From: CAZPZZ01 sp964591245
Lineage (GTDB): Bacteria > Acidobacteriota > Vicinamibacteria > Vicinamibacterales > UBA8438
Reading direction: 5' to 3'
NCBI GenBank assembly: GCA_964591245.1
Contig: CAZPZZ010000130.1
Coordinates: 1 to 11,837 of the forward strand
DNA: 11,837 nucleotides
Shown here: piece by piece, positions 1-9,580 of the stretch
Position numbering within the stretch: position 1 is the first letter of the stretch
How the letters are laid out: every line of letters starts with the position of its first letter
The notes under the pieces: generated by a model
The model's database searches: none
Told to the model about the DNA's origin: nothing
Seen by the model: the letters and a program-made list of their open reading frames with translations, nothing else
Position numbers and translations under genes: made by a program

Positions 1-93
1 CGTCTCGCCCGCGTGTGGGAGACCCGGCACTCGCGCTAGGCACCGGCGTCGGCGGCATGGAGTTTCGAGATGATCACGGAAAGCGCCTCGGCG

Positions 94-888
94 TTATCCC
101 TGACCGCGCAAGGAAAAGAGATATGCCACAAGGTCGTCGAGCTCGGCACCGGTGAGTTCGTCGGCGGCGGGCATGGTCGAAGTCTGGATGGGCTCGGTCG
201 ATCGCACGTCGCTCTTCACGAAGTGCCAGAGATTCTCGTTGGCGTCGAGCAGTCGCACCGTAAAGGTGTCCTCATCCATTCGCCGGCCTTCGATGACGGA
301 GCCATCCTGCCGCGTGACCCGCATCGTCCACCAGCGTGGTAGCACCGTCTCGTTGGGATCGGTCAGGGAGGTGCGGAGTTCGGCCGGGTTGAGGCGTTCG
401 CCGATGGTTGTGAGATCCGGGCCGTGGCGTCCGCCATCGCCCTCGAGGCGGTGACAGCTTGCGCAATCGTTTGCGTTGTAGACCTGACGCCCGCGAGCGA
501 CGTCGCCAGCGAGGGAATAGGCCGAGGGGTCGATGCTGAATGAATTGAGATACGTCACGATCTGCCAGACCATCTGATCCGACGACCGCCGATTGATCCC
601 GATCATCGCCGTGCCCCTGATCCCCTCTCGAATGACGGTGAAGAGCGCCTGGTCGGTATTGGCGTCGAGGATGCCGGTCAGATCGGGCGAGCCGCTCTCA
701 TCATTACCCCGTGCGTCACGTCCGTGGCACCGGCCACATTGCGCGCGAAACGTCCGTTGGCCCATCAGCTGGTCGACGGCGGTGGTATAGGGGTTCTCCT
801 GCGCGCTCACCTGGGGGGCGATGGCCGTGACGGTAAGCAGTGCGACAAGGAGGGGTAGATTTCGTCGTGATCTCAAAACGCTTGGCAT
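94..888 (-). CDS. exported di-heme cytochrome c, C-terminal half of the Pirellula/Verrucomicrobium heme-domain type
   Basis: Probable periplasmic electron carrier of 264 residues. With the start at 888 the protein opens with a Sec signal peptide (basic SRRN, hydrophobic core LPLLVALLTV, cleavage after QVSA near residue 29). Two covalent heme sites are visible: CGRCH at 51-55 with a likely distal Met in GTAMIG (Met95), and CASCH at 142-146 with Met239 in STMP. The second half (GDGGRHGPDL, then DPNE, a short beta-rich stretch and the STMP motif) resembles the heme-binding domain found at the end of large membrane-bound dehydrogenases of Pirellula type. The reading frame extends upstream to a GTG at 948 and an ATG at 918. 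I chose 888 because it gives a clean signal peptide, although its GGAG (901-904) sits 12 nt away, which is long. The gene is divergent from the PQQ dehydrogenase at 1007, so it is the natural electron acceptor for it; that role is inference. The heme-protein call is very secure, the start moderately so. Confidence 0.92.
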   Translation of the reverse strand: MPSVLRSRRNLPLLVALLTVTAIAPQVSAQENPYTTAVDQLMGQRTFRAQCGRCHGRDARGNDESGSPDLTGILDANTDQALFTVIREGIRGTAMIGINRRSSDQMVWQIVTYLNSFSIDPSAYSLAGDVARGRQVYNANDCASCHRLEGDGGRHGPDLTTIGERLNPAELRTSLTDPNETVLPRWWTMRVTRQDGSVIEGRRMDEDTFTVRLLDANENLWHFVKSDVRSTEPIQTSTMPAADELTGAELDDLVAYLFSLRGQG

Positions 889-939
889 CGTCTGGGGTGT
901 CTCCAGGCTGCGATCCATCGCGTAATCATAAACGACGCA

Positions 940-945
940 TATAAT
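940..945 (+). promoter_or_regulatory. candidate -10 box (TATAAT) in the divergent intergenic region
   Basis: A perfect TATAAT lies about 60 bp before the PQQ dehydrogenase start, in the only clearly AT-rich patch of the 889-1006 gap between the divergent cytochrome and dehydrogenase genes. No convincing TTGACA-like box is found 16-18 bp upstream, so a factor-dependent or extended promoter would be needed. On the opposite strand TATGAT (925-930) is a weaker candidate for the cytochrome gene, also without a -35 box. The location is suggestive; the function is unproven. Confidence 0.35.
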
Positions 946-995
946 CACCTACCAGGTTTGAATGCGGCAGAGGCCGGTCCCGACTCGGCAGTAGC

Positions 996-1001
996 GGAGG
1001 A
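996..1001 (+). promoter_or_regulatory. ribosome binding site of the first PQQ dehydrogenase
   Basis: GGAGGA at 996-1001 ends 5 nt before the ATG at 1007. It fixes the start codon, which is followed at once by a signal peptide. Confidence 0.8.
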
Positions 1002-1006
1002 ATCCG

Positions 1007-2683
1007 ATGAATGGCACGCGAAGACGCACCCTTGACTTGACTGGACTAGCAGCGGTGTGGGCCCTCACGGTGTTGCTGCAGGGCGCGATGCCCTCGGTCG
1101 CCGGGGCTCAGACGGCGGATGCCGATGGCGCGGTCCCAGGCTACACCCCGGTCACCGCCGAGCGTCTCGTCAACGCGGATGCCGAGCCGGAGAACTGGCT
1201 CATGTATTCCGGTAACTACTATGCCCAGCGCTATAGCGGTCTCGACCAGATCGACCGCCAGAATGTCGCAGGGCTCGAGATTGCCTGGGTGCACCAGCTG
1301 CAGGTACTCGACCGGGCAGAGACGACTCCCCTGGTTGTGGATGGCGTCATGTTTATTACGGAGTCCCCGAGCACGGTCATCGCCGTCGACGCAGGCTCGG
1401 GTCGGCCCTACTGGCGGTACGAGTATCAGTTGCCGGACGAACTCATTTTTTGTTGCGGGCGCAATAACCGTGGCGTGGCGGTGCAGGACGACACGGTGTT
1501 GTTGAGCACCCTTGACGCGCACCTGGTGGCGCTCGACGCCAAGACCGGGGAGGTCTTGTGGGAGACGGAAGTGCACGAGGCGTCGTCCGGATACAGTAAG
1601 ACGGCCGCGCCGCTCGTCGTGGGGGGCAAGGTTTTCACCGGGGTAGCCGGGGGCGAGTACGGGATTCGTGGCGTCGTCGATGCCTATGACCTGCGCACCG
1701 GGGAGCGGGAGTGGCGCTTCTACACCACACCGAGCCCGGACCATCCGGACGTGCAATCCTGGTCCGGGGACTCATGGCGTACCGGTGGGGCCGCCACGTG
1801 GATGACCGGTTCCTACGACCCCGAATTGAACCTCCTCTACTGGGGCACCGGCAATCCGGGGCCGGACTACGACGGTACCGTGCGGGAGGGGGACAACCTC
1901 TATTCAGATTCGGTCGTCGCGCTGGATGCCGATACCGGCGAAATGAAGTGGTACTTCCAGTTCACACCTCATGACATTCACGACTGGGATTCGACGCAGA
2001 TTCCCATTCTGGCCGATACCACGTTCGAGGGAGAGCAACGAAAGGTAATGCTCTTCCCCAACCGCAATGCGTTCTTCTATGTGCTCGATCGGGAAACTGG
2101 CGAGTTTCTACTCGGGGAACCCTATGCGAGGCAAACCTGGGCCGAAGGGATCGATGCGGACGGCCGTCCGATCCTGTTGCCCGGCAAGGAACCGACCCCG
2201 GAAGGGACCATTGTCTCGCCGGCCATCGTCGGTGGGTCCAACTGGTGGTCACCGTCCTATAGTCCCCGGACGGATCTCATCTATGTCATGACCCTCGACG
2301 GCGAGACGAAGTACTTTCTCAGGCCCGTCGATTATGAAGAAGGGCAAAGCTACCGTGCTGGCGGAGGGGAAACGCCGGAGCCGATGGAGAACTACCATCG
2401 GGCCGTCCGTGCGATCTCTCCACAGACGGGGGACATCGAGTGGGAGTTCCCGGTCGACGTACGCACCACATCGGGATTGATGTCGACCGCCGGAGATCTG
2501 GTCTTCGGGGGTACGGCCGATGGATTCTTCTTCGCGCTCGATGCCACGACGGGTGAGGCGCTCTGGAACCGGAATATCGGTGGGCGCGTGCATGCCAGTC
2601 CGATGGGGTACGGCGTGAACGGTCGGCAATATGTGGCCATTGCCGCTGGGAATGCCATCTTCTCGTTCGCGCTGCCGGAGTGA
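1007..2683 (+). CDS. periplasmic PQQ-dependent alcohol/methanol-type dehydrogenase
   Basis: Quinoprotein of 558 residues that should oxidise an alcohol or aldehyde in the periplasm using PQQ and a metal ion, passing electrons to a cytochrome c. Residues 1-34 form a Sec signal peptide ending in AGA. The eight-bladed propeller is shown by repeated tryptophan-docking motifs, for example ALDAKTGEVLW (175-185), ALDADTGEMKW (305-315) and ALDATTGEALW (510-520). The hallmark vicinal Cys pair that covers PQQ is Cys149-Cys150. Expected metal ligands are Glu217 (GGEYG), Asn283 (GTGNPGP) and the catalytic base Asp326 in HDIHDWD. Asp328, two residues on, is the extra Asp typical of lanthanide-dependent members. 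Arg353 matches the PQQ-contacting Arg/Lys. There is no fused cytochrome domain, so a separate cytochrome is needed; the divergent di-heme gene is a candidate. The substrate cannot be told from sequence. It is not assigned to xoxF or mxaF, because it lies outside any mxa/xox cluster. Confidence 0.95.
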   Translation: MNGTRRRTLDLTGLAAVWALTVLLQGAMPSVAGAQTADADGAVPGYTPVTAERLVNADAEPENWLMYSGNYYAQRYSGLDQIDRQNVAGLEIAWVHQLQVLDRAETTPLVVDGVMFITESPSTVIAVDAGSGRPYWRYEYQLPDELIFCCGRNNRGVAVQDDTVLLSTLDAHLVALDAKTGEVLWETEVHEASSGYSKTAAPLVVGGKVFTGVAGGEYGIRGVVDAYDLRTGEREWRFYTTPSPDHPDVQSWSGDSWRTGGAATWMTGSYDPELNLLYWGTGNPGPDYDGTVREGDNLYSDSVVALDADTGEMKWYFQFTPHDIHDWDSTQIPILADTTFEGEQRKVMLFPNRNAFFYVLDRETGEFLLGEPYARQTWAEGIDADGRPILLPGKEPTPEGTIVSPAIVGGSNWWSPSYSPRTDLIYVMTLDGETKYFLRPVDYEEGQSYRAGGGETPEPMENYHRAVRAISPQTGDIEWEFPVDVRTTSGLMSTAGDLVFGGTADGFFFALDATTGEALWNRNIGGRVHASPMGYGVNGRQYVAIAAGNAIFSFALPE

Positions 2684-2743
2684 TCCGTTATCCCTGAACG
2701 TCATCATGCCTGTGGGAAACCGCCCGACAGGTAAACGGTGCGT

Positions 2744-2758
2744 CCCGGCCCCGCCGGG
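2744..2758 (+). other. small GC hairpin between the PQQ dehydrogenase and the DUF1553 gene
   Basis: CCCGGC (2744-2749), loop CCC, GCCGGG (2753-2758): a perfect 6-bp stem followed by only two T residues. It sits 60 bp after the dehydrogenase stop and 20 bp before the next start. Without a T-run it is a poor intrinsic terminator. It could equally stabilise the upstream message, or its C-rich arm could pair with the G-run of the next ribosome binding site. Confidence 0.3.
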
Positions 2759-2764
2759 TTGACC

Positions 2765-2774
2765 GGGGGGGAGG
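2765..2774 (+). promoter_or_regulatory. G-rich ribosome binding site for the DUF1553 gene
   Basis: Seven consecutive G residues (2765-2771) run into AGG, giving a very strong Shine-Dalgarno match 4 nt before the ATG at 2779. It is the main support for the 2779 start. The downstream ATGs at 2860 and 2878, which would give a normal signal peptide, have no comparable site. Confidence 0.55.
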
Positions 2775-2778
2775 ACCC

Positions 2779-6224
<3,446 letters not shown>

Positions 6225-6225
<1 letters not shown>

Positions 6226-6230
6226 AGGTG
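6225..6230 (+). promoter_or_regulatory. ribosome binding site overlapping the DUF1553 stop codon
   Basis: GAGGTG (6225-6230) begins on the last base of the TAG stop (6223-6225) of the upstream gene and ends 3 nt before the ATG at 6234. It selects 6234 over the earlier in-frame ATG at 6168, which lies inside the upstream gene. The overlap implies translational coupling of the two proteins. Confidence 0.65.
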
Positions 6231-6233
6231 CAC

Positions 6234-7694
6234 ATGGCGTACAGCAAGGGGAAACATCCCGCGTGGCGTCCCTACATGACCCGGCGTGACATGTTGCGTC
6301 AGACGTCGACCGGATTCGGATGGCTGGCCTTGTCCGCCTTGATGGCGGAACGTGCGTCTGCGGGCCAGGCCCCGGCAGACAATGAGGGGCCACTGGCGGT
6401 CAAGGCGCCGCACTTTCCGCCCAAGGTCAAGAACGTTATTTTTTGCTTCATGTCCGGCGGGGTGTCACACATCGACAGTTTTGACCCGAAGCCTCGACTG
6501 GCCAAGGAAGCCGGGCAGCCGATGCCGTTTGCCACCGAACGGACCATGCAGAATCAGGTCGGCAACATTCTGCCGAGTCAGTGGGAGTTCTCCCACTACG
6601 GAGAAAGTGGCATTCCGGTGAGTGCGCTGTTTCCGCACGTGGGCAGCATCGCAGACGAGTTGACCGTCATCCGCTCCATGACCGCACCCTTCATGGAGCA
6701 TGCGCAGGCGAACTTTTACTTCCACAGCGGGATGCCCTTCAACGGTTTTCCCAGCATGGGGTCGTGGGTGACCTACGGTCTTGGCACCGAGAACCAGAAC
6801 CTTCCCGGGTTCGTCGTGCTGGGCTCCGGGGGCATGCCGGTGGGCGGCGTGAATGTCTTCGGCAATGGCTTCTTACCGGCTATCCACCAGGGGTCGGTGC
6901 TCTATCCCGCGCAAGCGCAGCCCTTACACAACGTGTCGCCAAGTGAGCCGGATGACGTCCAGCGGGCACGATTGTCGCTGATCGGGGATCTGGACGGAGA
7001 CTTCCTGGATCGGACGGCCAACGAGGCTCAGGTCGAAGCGGCCATCGATAACTATGAGGTGGCGTACCGCATGCAGTCCGCGGTACCGGAACTGACCGAT
7101 CTGACAGGAGAGACCGAGGCGACCAGGAGGCTCTATGGTCTCGACTCGCCCATTGCGGCGAAGGCCGCCTACGCGCGGCAATGTCTGGTCGCGCGCCGCC
7201 TGGTCGAGCGCGGTGTGCGCTTCGTGGAGCTCACGATGGTGGGCACGCCCACCCTCGGATTACTGGCGAACCCGTGGGACCAGCATCGTAAACTGGTCGA
7301 AGGACATACCACCAACGCGATGACGGTGGACCAGCCAGTGGCAGCGCTTGTAAAGGATCTCAAGGCCCGCGGCCTGCTCGACGAGACCCTGGTGATCTTC
7401 TCCGGCGAGTTCGGCCGGACACCGTTCTCGCAGTCAACGGTGGGCCGGGACCACAACCCGTACGGCTTCAGTCTGTGGCTGGCCGGTGGGGGACTCAAGA
7501 AGGGGTTCATCTACGGGCAAACCGATGAGTACGGCTATCGTGTCGTCGAGCATGCGCACACGGTGCGTGATCTCCATGCCACGGTGCTGAAGCTCCTCGG
7601 TCTCGACCATACCGACCTCACCTACCGATTCGGCGGACGGGACTTCCGGTTGACGGACGTCGACGGGTTCCCCATAGAGGGCATCCTGGCGTGA
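6234..7694 (+). CDS. Tat-exported DUF1501 family protein
   Basis: Protein of 486 residues with a twin-arginine signal (TRRDMLRQ, Arg17-Arg18, hydrophobic stretch 24-38, cleavage near ASA at 41-43). It is therefore exported folded, probably with a bound metal cofactor. The body is a DUF1501 domain, related in fold to sulfatases and alkaline phosphatases. Conserved pieces are FMSGGVSHIDSFDPKP (72-87, likely metal-binding Asp/His), NPWDQH (346-351), FSGEFGRTP (389-397) and GRDHNP (404-409). Length is normal for the family. It is the second gene of a coupled pair with the cytochrome/DUF1553 protein, only 8 bp upstream. The sequence does not show whether it is a hydrolase, a metal-binding scaffold or a partner that assembles the DUF1553 protein. 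The start at 6234 is supported by its ribosome site and by a sensible Tat leader; ATG 6276 (MTRRD) lacks a site. Confidence 0.93.
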   Translation: MAYSKGKHPAWRPYMTRRDMLRQTSTGFGWLALSALMAERASAGQAPADNEGPLAVKAPHFPPKVKNVIFCFMSGGVSHIDSFDPKPRLAKEAGQPMPFATERTMQNQVGNILPSQWEFSHYGESGIPVSALFPHVGSIADELTVIRSMTAPFMEHAQANFYFHSGMPFNGFPSMGSWVTYGLGTENQNLPGFVVLGSGGMPVGGVNVFGNGFLPAIHQGSVLYPAQAQPLHNVSPSEPDDVQRARLSLIGDLDGDFLDRTANEAQVEAAIDNYEVAYRMQSAVPELTDLTGETEATRRLYGLDSPIAAKAAYARQCLVARRLVERGVRFVELTMVGTPTLGLLANPWDQHRKLVEGHTTNAMTVDQPVAALVKDLKARGLLDETLVIFSGEFGRTPFSQSTVGRDHNPYGFSLWLAGGGLKKGFIYGQTDEYGYRVVEHAHTVRDLHATVLKLLGLDHTDLTYRFGGRDFRLTDVDGFPIEGILA

Positions 7695-7799
7695 GAGGTG
7701 TCCTGACGACCGCCTGACGCATGTTCACGCCCATCACCTGTTGAGACTGACCGCGCGCCTGGCGAGAGCCGCGACGCGCCATTTTCGAGCGATCGCCAC

Positions 7800-8810
7800 A
7801 TGTCCACGTCCAAACCCGTGATCCTCTCCGGCATTCAACCGTCGGGGCAACTCTGCATTGCCAACTATCTGGGCGCGATCAAGAACTGGGTCGACCTGCA
7901 GGAGGAATACGACTGCATCTTCCTGGTGGTGGACCTGCACGCCCTCACCGTGCGGCAGGTGCCCGCGGAGTTGCGCAAACGCTGCCTGTCCTTTGTGGCG
8001 CAATATCTGGCGTGCGGACTTGATCCGGCGAAGGTGACCATCGCCATTCAGTCTCATATTCCGCAGCACGCTGAACTCGCGTGGGTCTTGAACACGGTGG
8101 CCTACCTCGGCGAGTTGAACCGGATGACGCAGTTCAAGGAAAAGTCGCGCAACGCGGAGAATATCAACATTGGCCTCTTTGATTATCCCGTGTTGATGGC
8201 GGCGGACATCCTGCTCTACCAGACGCATTCGGTGCCGGTCGGCGCGGACCAGAAGCAGCATCTGGAACTGACGCGGGACCTGGCACAACGCTTTAACCAG
8301 CGGTATTCAGACACGTTCACCGTTCCGGAGCCCTACATTCCCAAGATTGGGGCGCGGGTGATGAGCCTGCAGGACCCGACGAAGAAGATGTCCAAGAGCG
8401 ACGCGAACGCGGAGAACTTTGTCGCCTTGCTCGATCAGCCAGACGTGATCCGGAAGAAGATCAAGCGTGCTGTTACGGATTCCGGACGCGAGATCCGGTA
8501 CGACGAATCGCAGCCCGGGTTGGCCAATCTGATGAACATGTACTCCGCGCTGACCGGTCAAACGATGCCCGAGGTCGAGGCGGCGTTTGAGGGCAAGCTC
8601 TACGGCGAGCTGAAGCGTGAACTGGGGGACCTGATGGTTGCGGAGCTTGATCCCATCCGGGCGAAGTACGACGAGATTATGGGCGACAAGGAGTACCTGG
8701 GCGAACTGCTGGCGCATGGCGCCGAGCAGTGCCGGCGTCGGGCCTACAAGACACTCGCCAAGGTGTACCGGAAGGTCGGGTTCGTGGCTCCGGCCCGGAC
8801 GGGCCGTTAA
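7800..8810 (+). CDS. trpS: tryptophanyl-tRNA synthetase
   Basis: Cytoplasmic class I synthetase (336 residues) that charges tRNA-Trp with tryptophan using ATP. It is collinear with the Escherichia coli enzyme: GIQPSG near the N terminus, the HIGH-equivalent region at 18-25, TQFKEKS (110-116), FDYPVLMAADILLYQ (127-141), VGADQKQHLELTRD (147-160), ARVMSL (185-190) and the KMSKS loop (196-200), followed by the anticodon-binding helical C terminus. One oddity: the HIGH-equivalent, usually T/H-x-G-N, reads CIAN (19-22), with Cys and Ala at normally conserved positions. The ribosome site is weak (a GAG at 7788-7790). A 105-bp gap separates it from the DUF1501 gene, so it is probably a separate unit; it is a housekeeping gene among catabolic ones. 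Identity is very secure. Confidence 0.97.
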   Translation: MSTSKPVILSGIQPSGQLCIANYLGAIKNWVDLQEEYDCIFLVVDLHALTVRQVPAELRKRCLSFVAQYLACGLDPAKVTIAIQSHIPQHAELAWVLNTVAYLGELNRMTQFKEKSRNAENINIGLFDYPVLMAADILLYQTHSVPVGADQKQHLELTRDLAQRFNQRYSDTFTVPEPYIPKIGARVMSLQDPTKKMSKSDANAENFVALLDQPDVIRKKIKRAVTDSGREIRYDESQPGLANLMNMYSALTGQTMPEVEAAFEGKLYGELKRELGDLMVAELDPIRAKYDEIMGDKEYLGELLAHGAEQCRRRAYKTLAKVYRKVGFVAPARTGR

Positions 8811-8815
8811 GCGAG

Positions 8816-8879
8816 GCCTCCAGAGAGCACCCAGGCGTCTGGCGATCGGTCAGGCGTGCATTATGGCGGTGCTCGAGGC
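8816..8879. repeat. bulged inverted repeat just after trpS
   Basis: Left arm GCCTC-CAGA-GAGCACC (8816-8831), right arm GGTGCTCGAGGC (8868-8879). Twelve bases pair if CAGA is bulged out, with a 36-nt loop. The element starts 5 bp past the trpS stop. No T-run follows, so a Rho-independent terminator is unlikely as read; it may protect the 3' end or act with Rho. Confidence 0.4.
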
Positions 8880-8922
8880 GGAGGTGTCATGCCCGGCTGG
8901 GTGAGCTCTTCCAGGCCGGTGG

Positions 8923-8976
8923 ATCCGGGCCCCTACCCGAGATGACAACGCGCATCGGCGAGAGACGGGCCCGGAT
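8923..8976. repeat. 10-bp inverted repeat in the convergent intergenic region
   Basis: ATCCGGGCCC (8923-8932) and GGGCCCGGAT (8967-8976) are perfect inverted copies with a 34-nt spacer. Each arm contains the palindrome GGGCCC, so the arms could also act as protein-binding half-sites. There is no T-run on either side. Confidence 0.4.
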
Positions 8977-8993
8977 ACAGAATGCACACCGTT

Positions 8994-9011
8994 GACGCTC
9001 AGCCGAGCGTC
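8994..9011 (-). terminator. candidate stem-loop terminator after the DUF3303-like gene
   Basis: GACGCTC (8994-9000), loop AGCC, GAGCGTC (9005-9011): a perfect 7-bp stem with a 4-nt loop, 9 bp beyond the stop of the minus-strand gene at 9021. The compact shape fits a terminator, but no U-rich tail follows on either strand, so efficiency is doubtful. Confidence 0.35.
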
Positions 9012-9020
9012 GCCGGCCCG

Positions 9021-9314
9021 TTATTTGACGGATCGTCGGAACTCAAGCGCCTCCTGCATGACCGCGGCGGTCTGCGCGATCGGGTGAATGGCACGGACCG
9101 AGAATCTCAACCACGGAGTCCACGGAGCCGTGACCCGGGCGAGGTCGTCGGGATTGTCCGTCTCGGCGATGGCGAAGCCTCCGTTGCTGTCGCCAAAGCC
9201 GGACCAGTCTGAAAGCTCGATTGGTGGCGTCCACGCCGCGAACGTGGCCAGAGCCTTCGCCTGCTCCTCGTCCGAGGTTGATTCGGTCCATTCCCACTGA
9301 ATGAGAAATCGCAT
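9021..9314 (-). CDS. small DUF3303-like protein
   Basis: Cytoplasmic protein of 97 residues without signal peptide or membrane segment. The pattern MRFLIQWEW at the start, then a helix with AKALATFAAWTP (19-30), a glycine-containing turn, GGFAIAETDNPDDLAR (45-60) and a final beta strand with a charged tail resembles the ferredoxin-like alpha/beta barrel proteins of DUF3303, small stand-alone proteins of unknown function. The gene is supported by an excellent ribosome site (9320-9330), a proper ATG and a TAA stop, despite its small size. It converges with trpS and is divergent from the second PQQ dehydrogenase. The family assignment is by recalled motif likeness only and is moderate; that it is a real gene is more certain. 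Confidence 0.8.
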   Translation of the reverse strand: MRFLIQWEWTESTSDEEQAKALATFAAWTPPIELSDWSGFGDSNGGFAIAETDNPDDLARVTAPWTPWLRFSVRAIHPIAQTAAVMQEALEFRRSVK

Positions 9315-9319
9315 GGTGT

Positions 9320-9330
9320 CTCCTTCCTCC
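9320..9330 (-). promoter_or_regulatory. tandem ribosome binding site for the DUF3303-like gene
   Basis: On the minus strand GGAGGAAGGAG is followed by ACACC and the ATG at 9314. It is a double Shine-Dalgarno match, with the nearer one at ideal spacing (5 nt). This supports a gene that would otherwise be hard to tell from a chance frame. Confidence 0.75.
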
Positions 9331-9404
9331 GGTACGTGCGCCGAGGCCAGTCCGATGTCGGTAGCCCGGACGCGGTGTGCTGAATTGTTGCTGTAGCGGA
9401 AAGG

Positions 9405-9578
9405 CTAACGCTGAATGGCTTCGACAACAAGCGCCGGGTGCACGACGCTGTCAGAGTCGTCGATGGCCAGGCGCTGAACTCGACGCGTTGCGCCGACCGG
9501 AAACTCGCGATAGGCTGAGTCTTCACACCAGCGATAGCGTGGTCCCTGAGGGTCACGACGTTTTCGAGCAGGAGCACT
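9405..9578 (-). pseudogene. possible gene remnant lacking a start codon
   Basis: A 57-codon open frame between a TGA and a TAG, without any ATG, reads like a natural protein C terminus: RYRWCEDSAYREFPVGATRR at 14-33, then VQRLAIDDSDSVVHPALVVE (34-53) and AIQR. The later codons favour G or C in third position, as the real genes do. It lies in the 266-bp gap between the divergent DUF3303-like gene and the second PQQ dehydrogenase. I do not recognise the family. It may be a decayed gene tail left by a rearrangement, or a chance frame in GC-rich DNA. Confidence 0.22.
9571..9574 (+). promoter_or_regulatory. ribosome binding site of the second PQQ dehydrogenase
   Basis: GGAG, 6 nt before the ATG at 9581. 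It decides this start against an in-frame ATG at 9377, which would add 68 residues of atypical, Cys- and Arg-rich sequence in front of the signal peptide. Confidence 0.7.
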
Positions 9579-9580
9579 TC

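Noticed and set aside
1046..1756. Open frame of 236 codons on the minus strand opposite the first PQQ dehydrogenase
   Set aside because: Antisense shadow in the mirror codon frame; no domain, no start signal, low-complexity basic composition.
7734..8288. Open frame of 184 codons antisense to trpS
   Set aside because: Entirely explained as the shadow of trpS, whose motifs are intact.
9385..9416. Weak promoter-like TTGTTG/TTGCTG with CTGAAT upstream of the second PQQ dehydrogenase
   Set aside because: The -10 match is poor and such matches are expected by chance.
9107..9577. Minus-strand frame of 156 codons covering the gap and part of the DUF3303-like gene
   Set aside because: Ser/Thr/Arg-rich composition and overlap with the better supported DUF3303-like frame, which has the ribosome site.
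9377..9580. N-terminal extension of the second PQQ dehydrogenase from an ATG at 9377
   Set aside because: The extra 68 residues are Cys/Arg-rich, would stand before a clear signal peptide, and the ATG at 9581 has its own GGAG at 6 nt.
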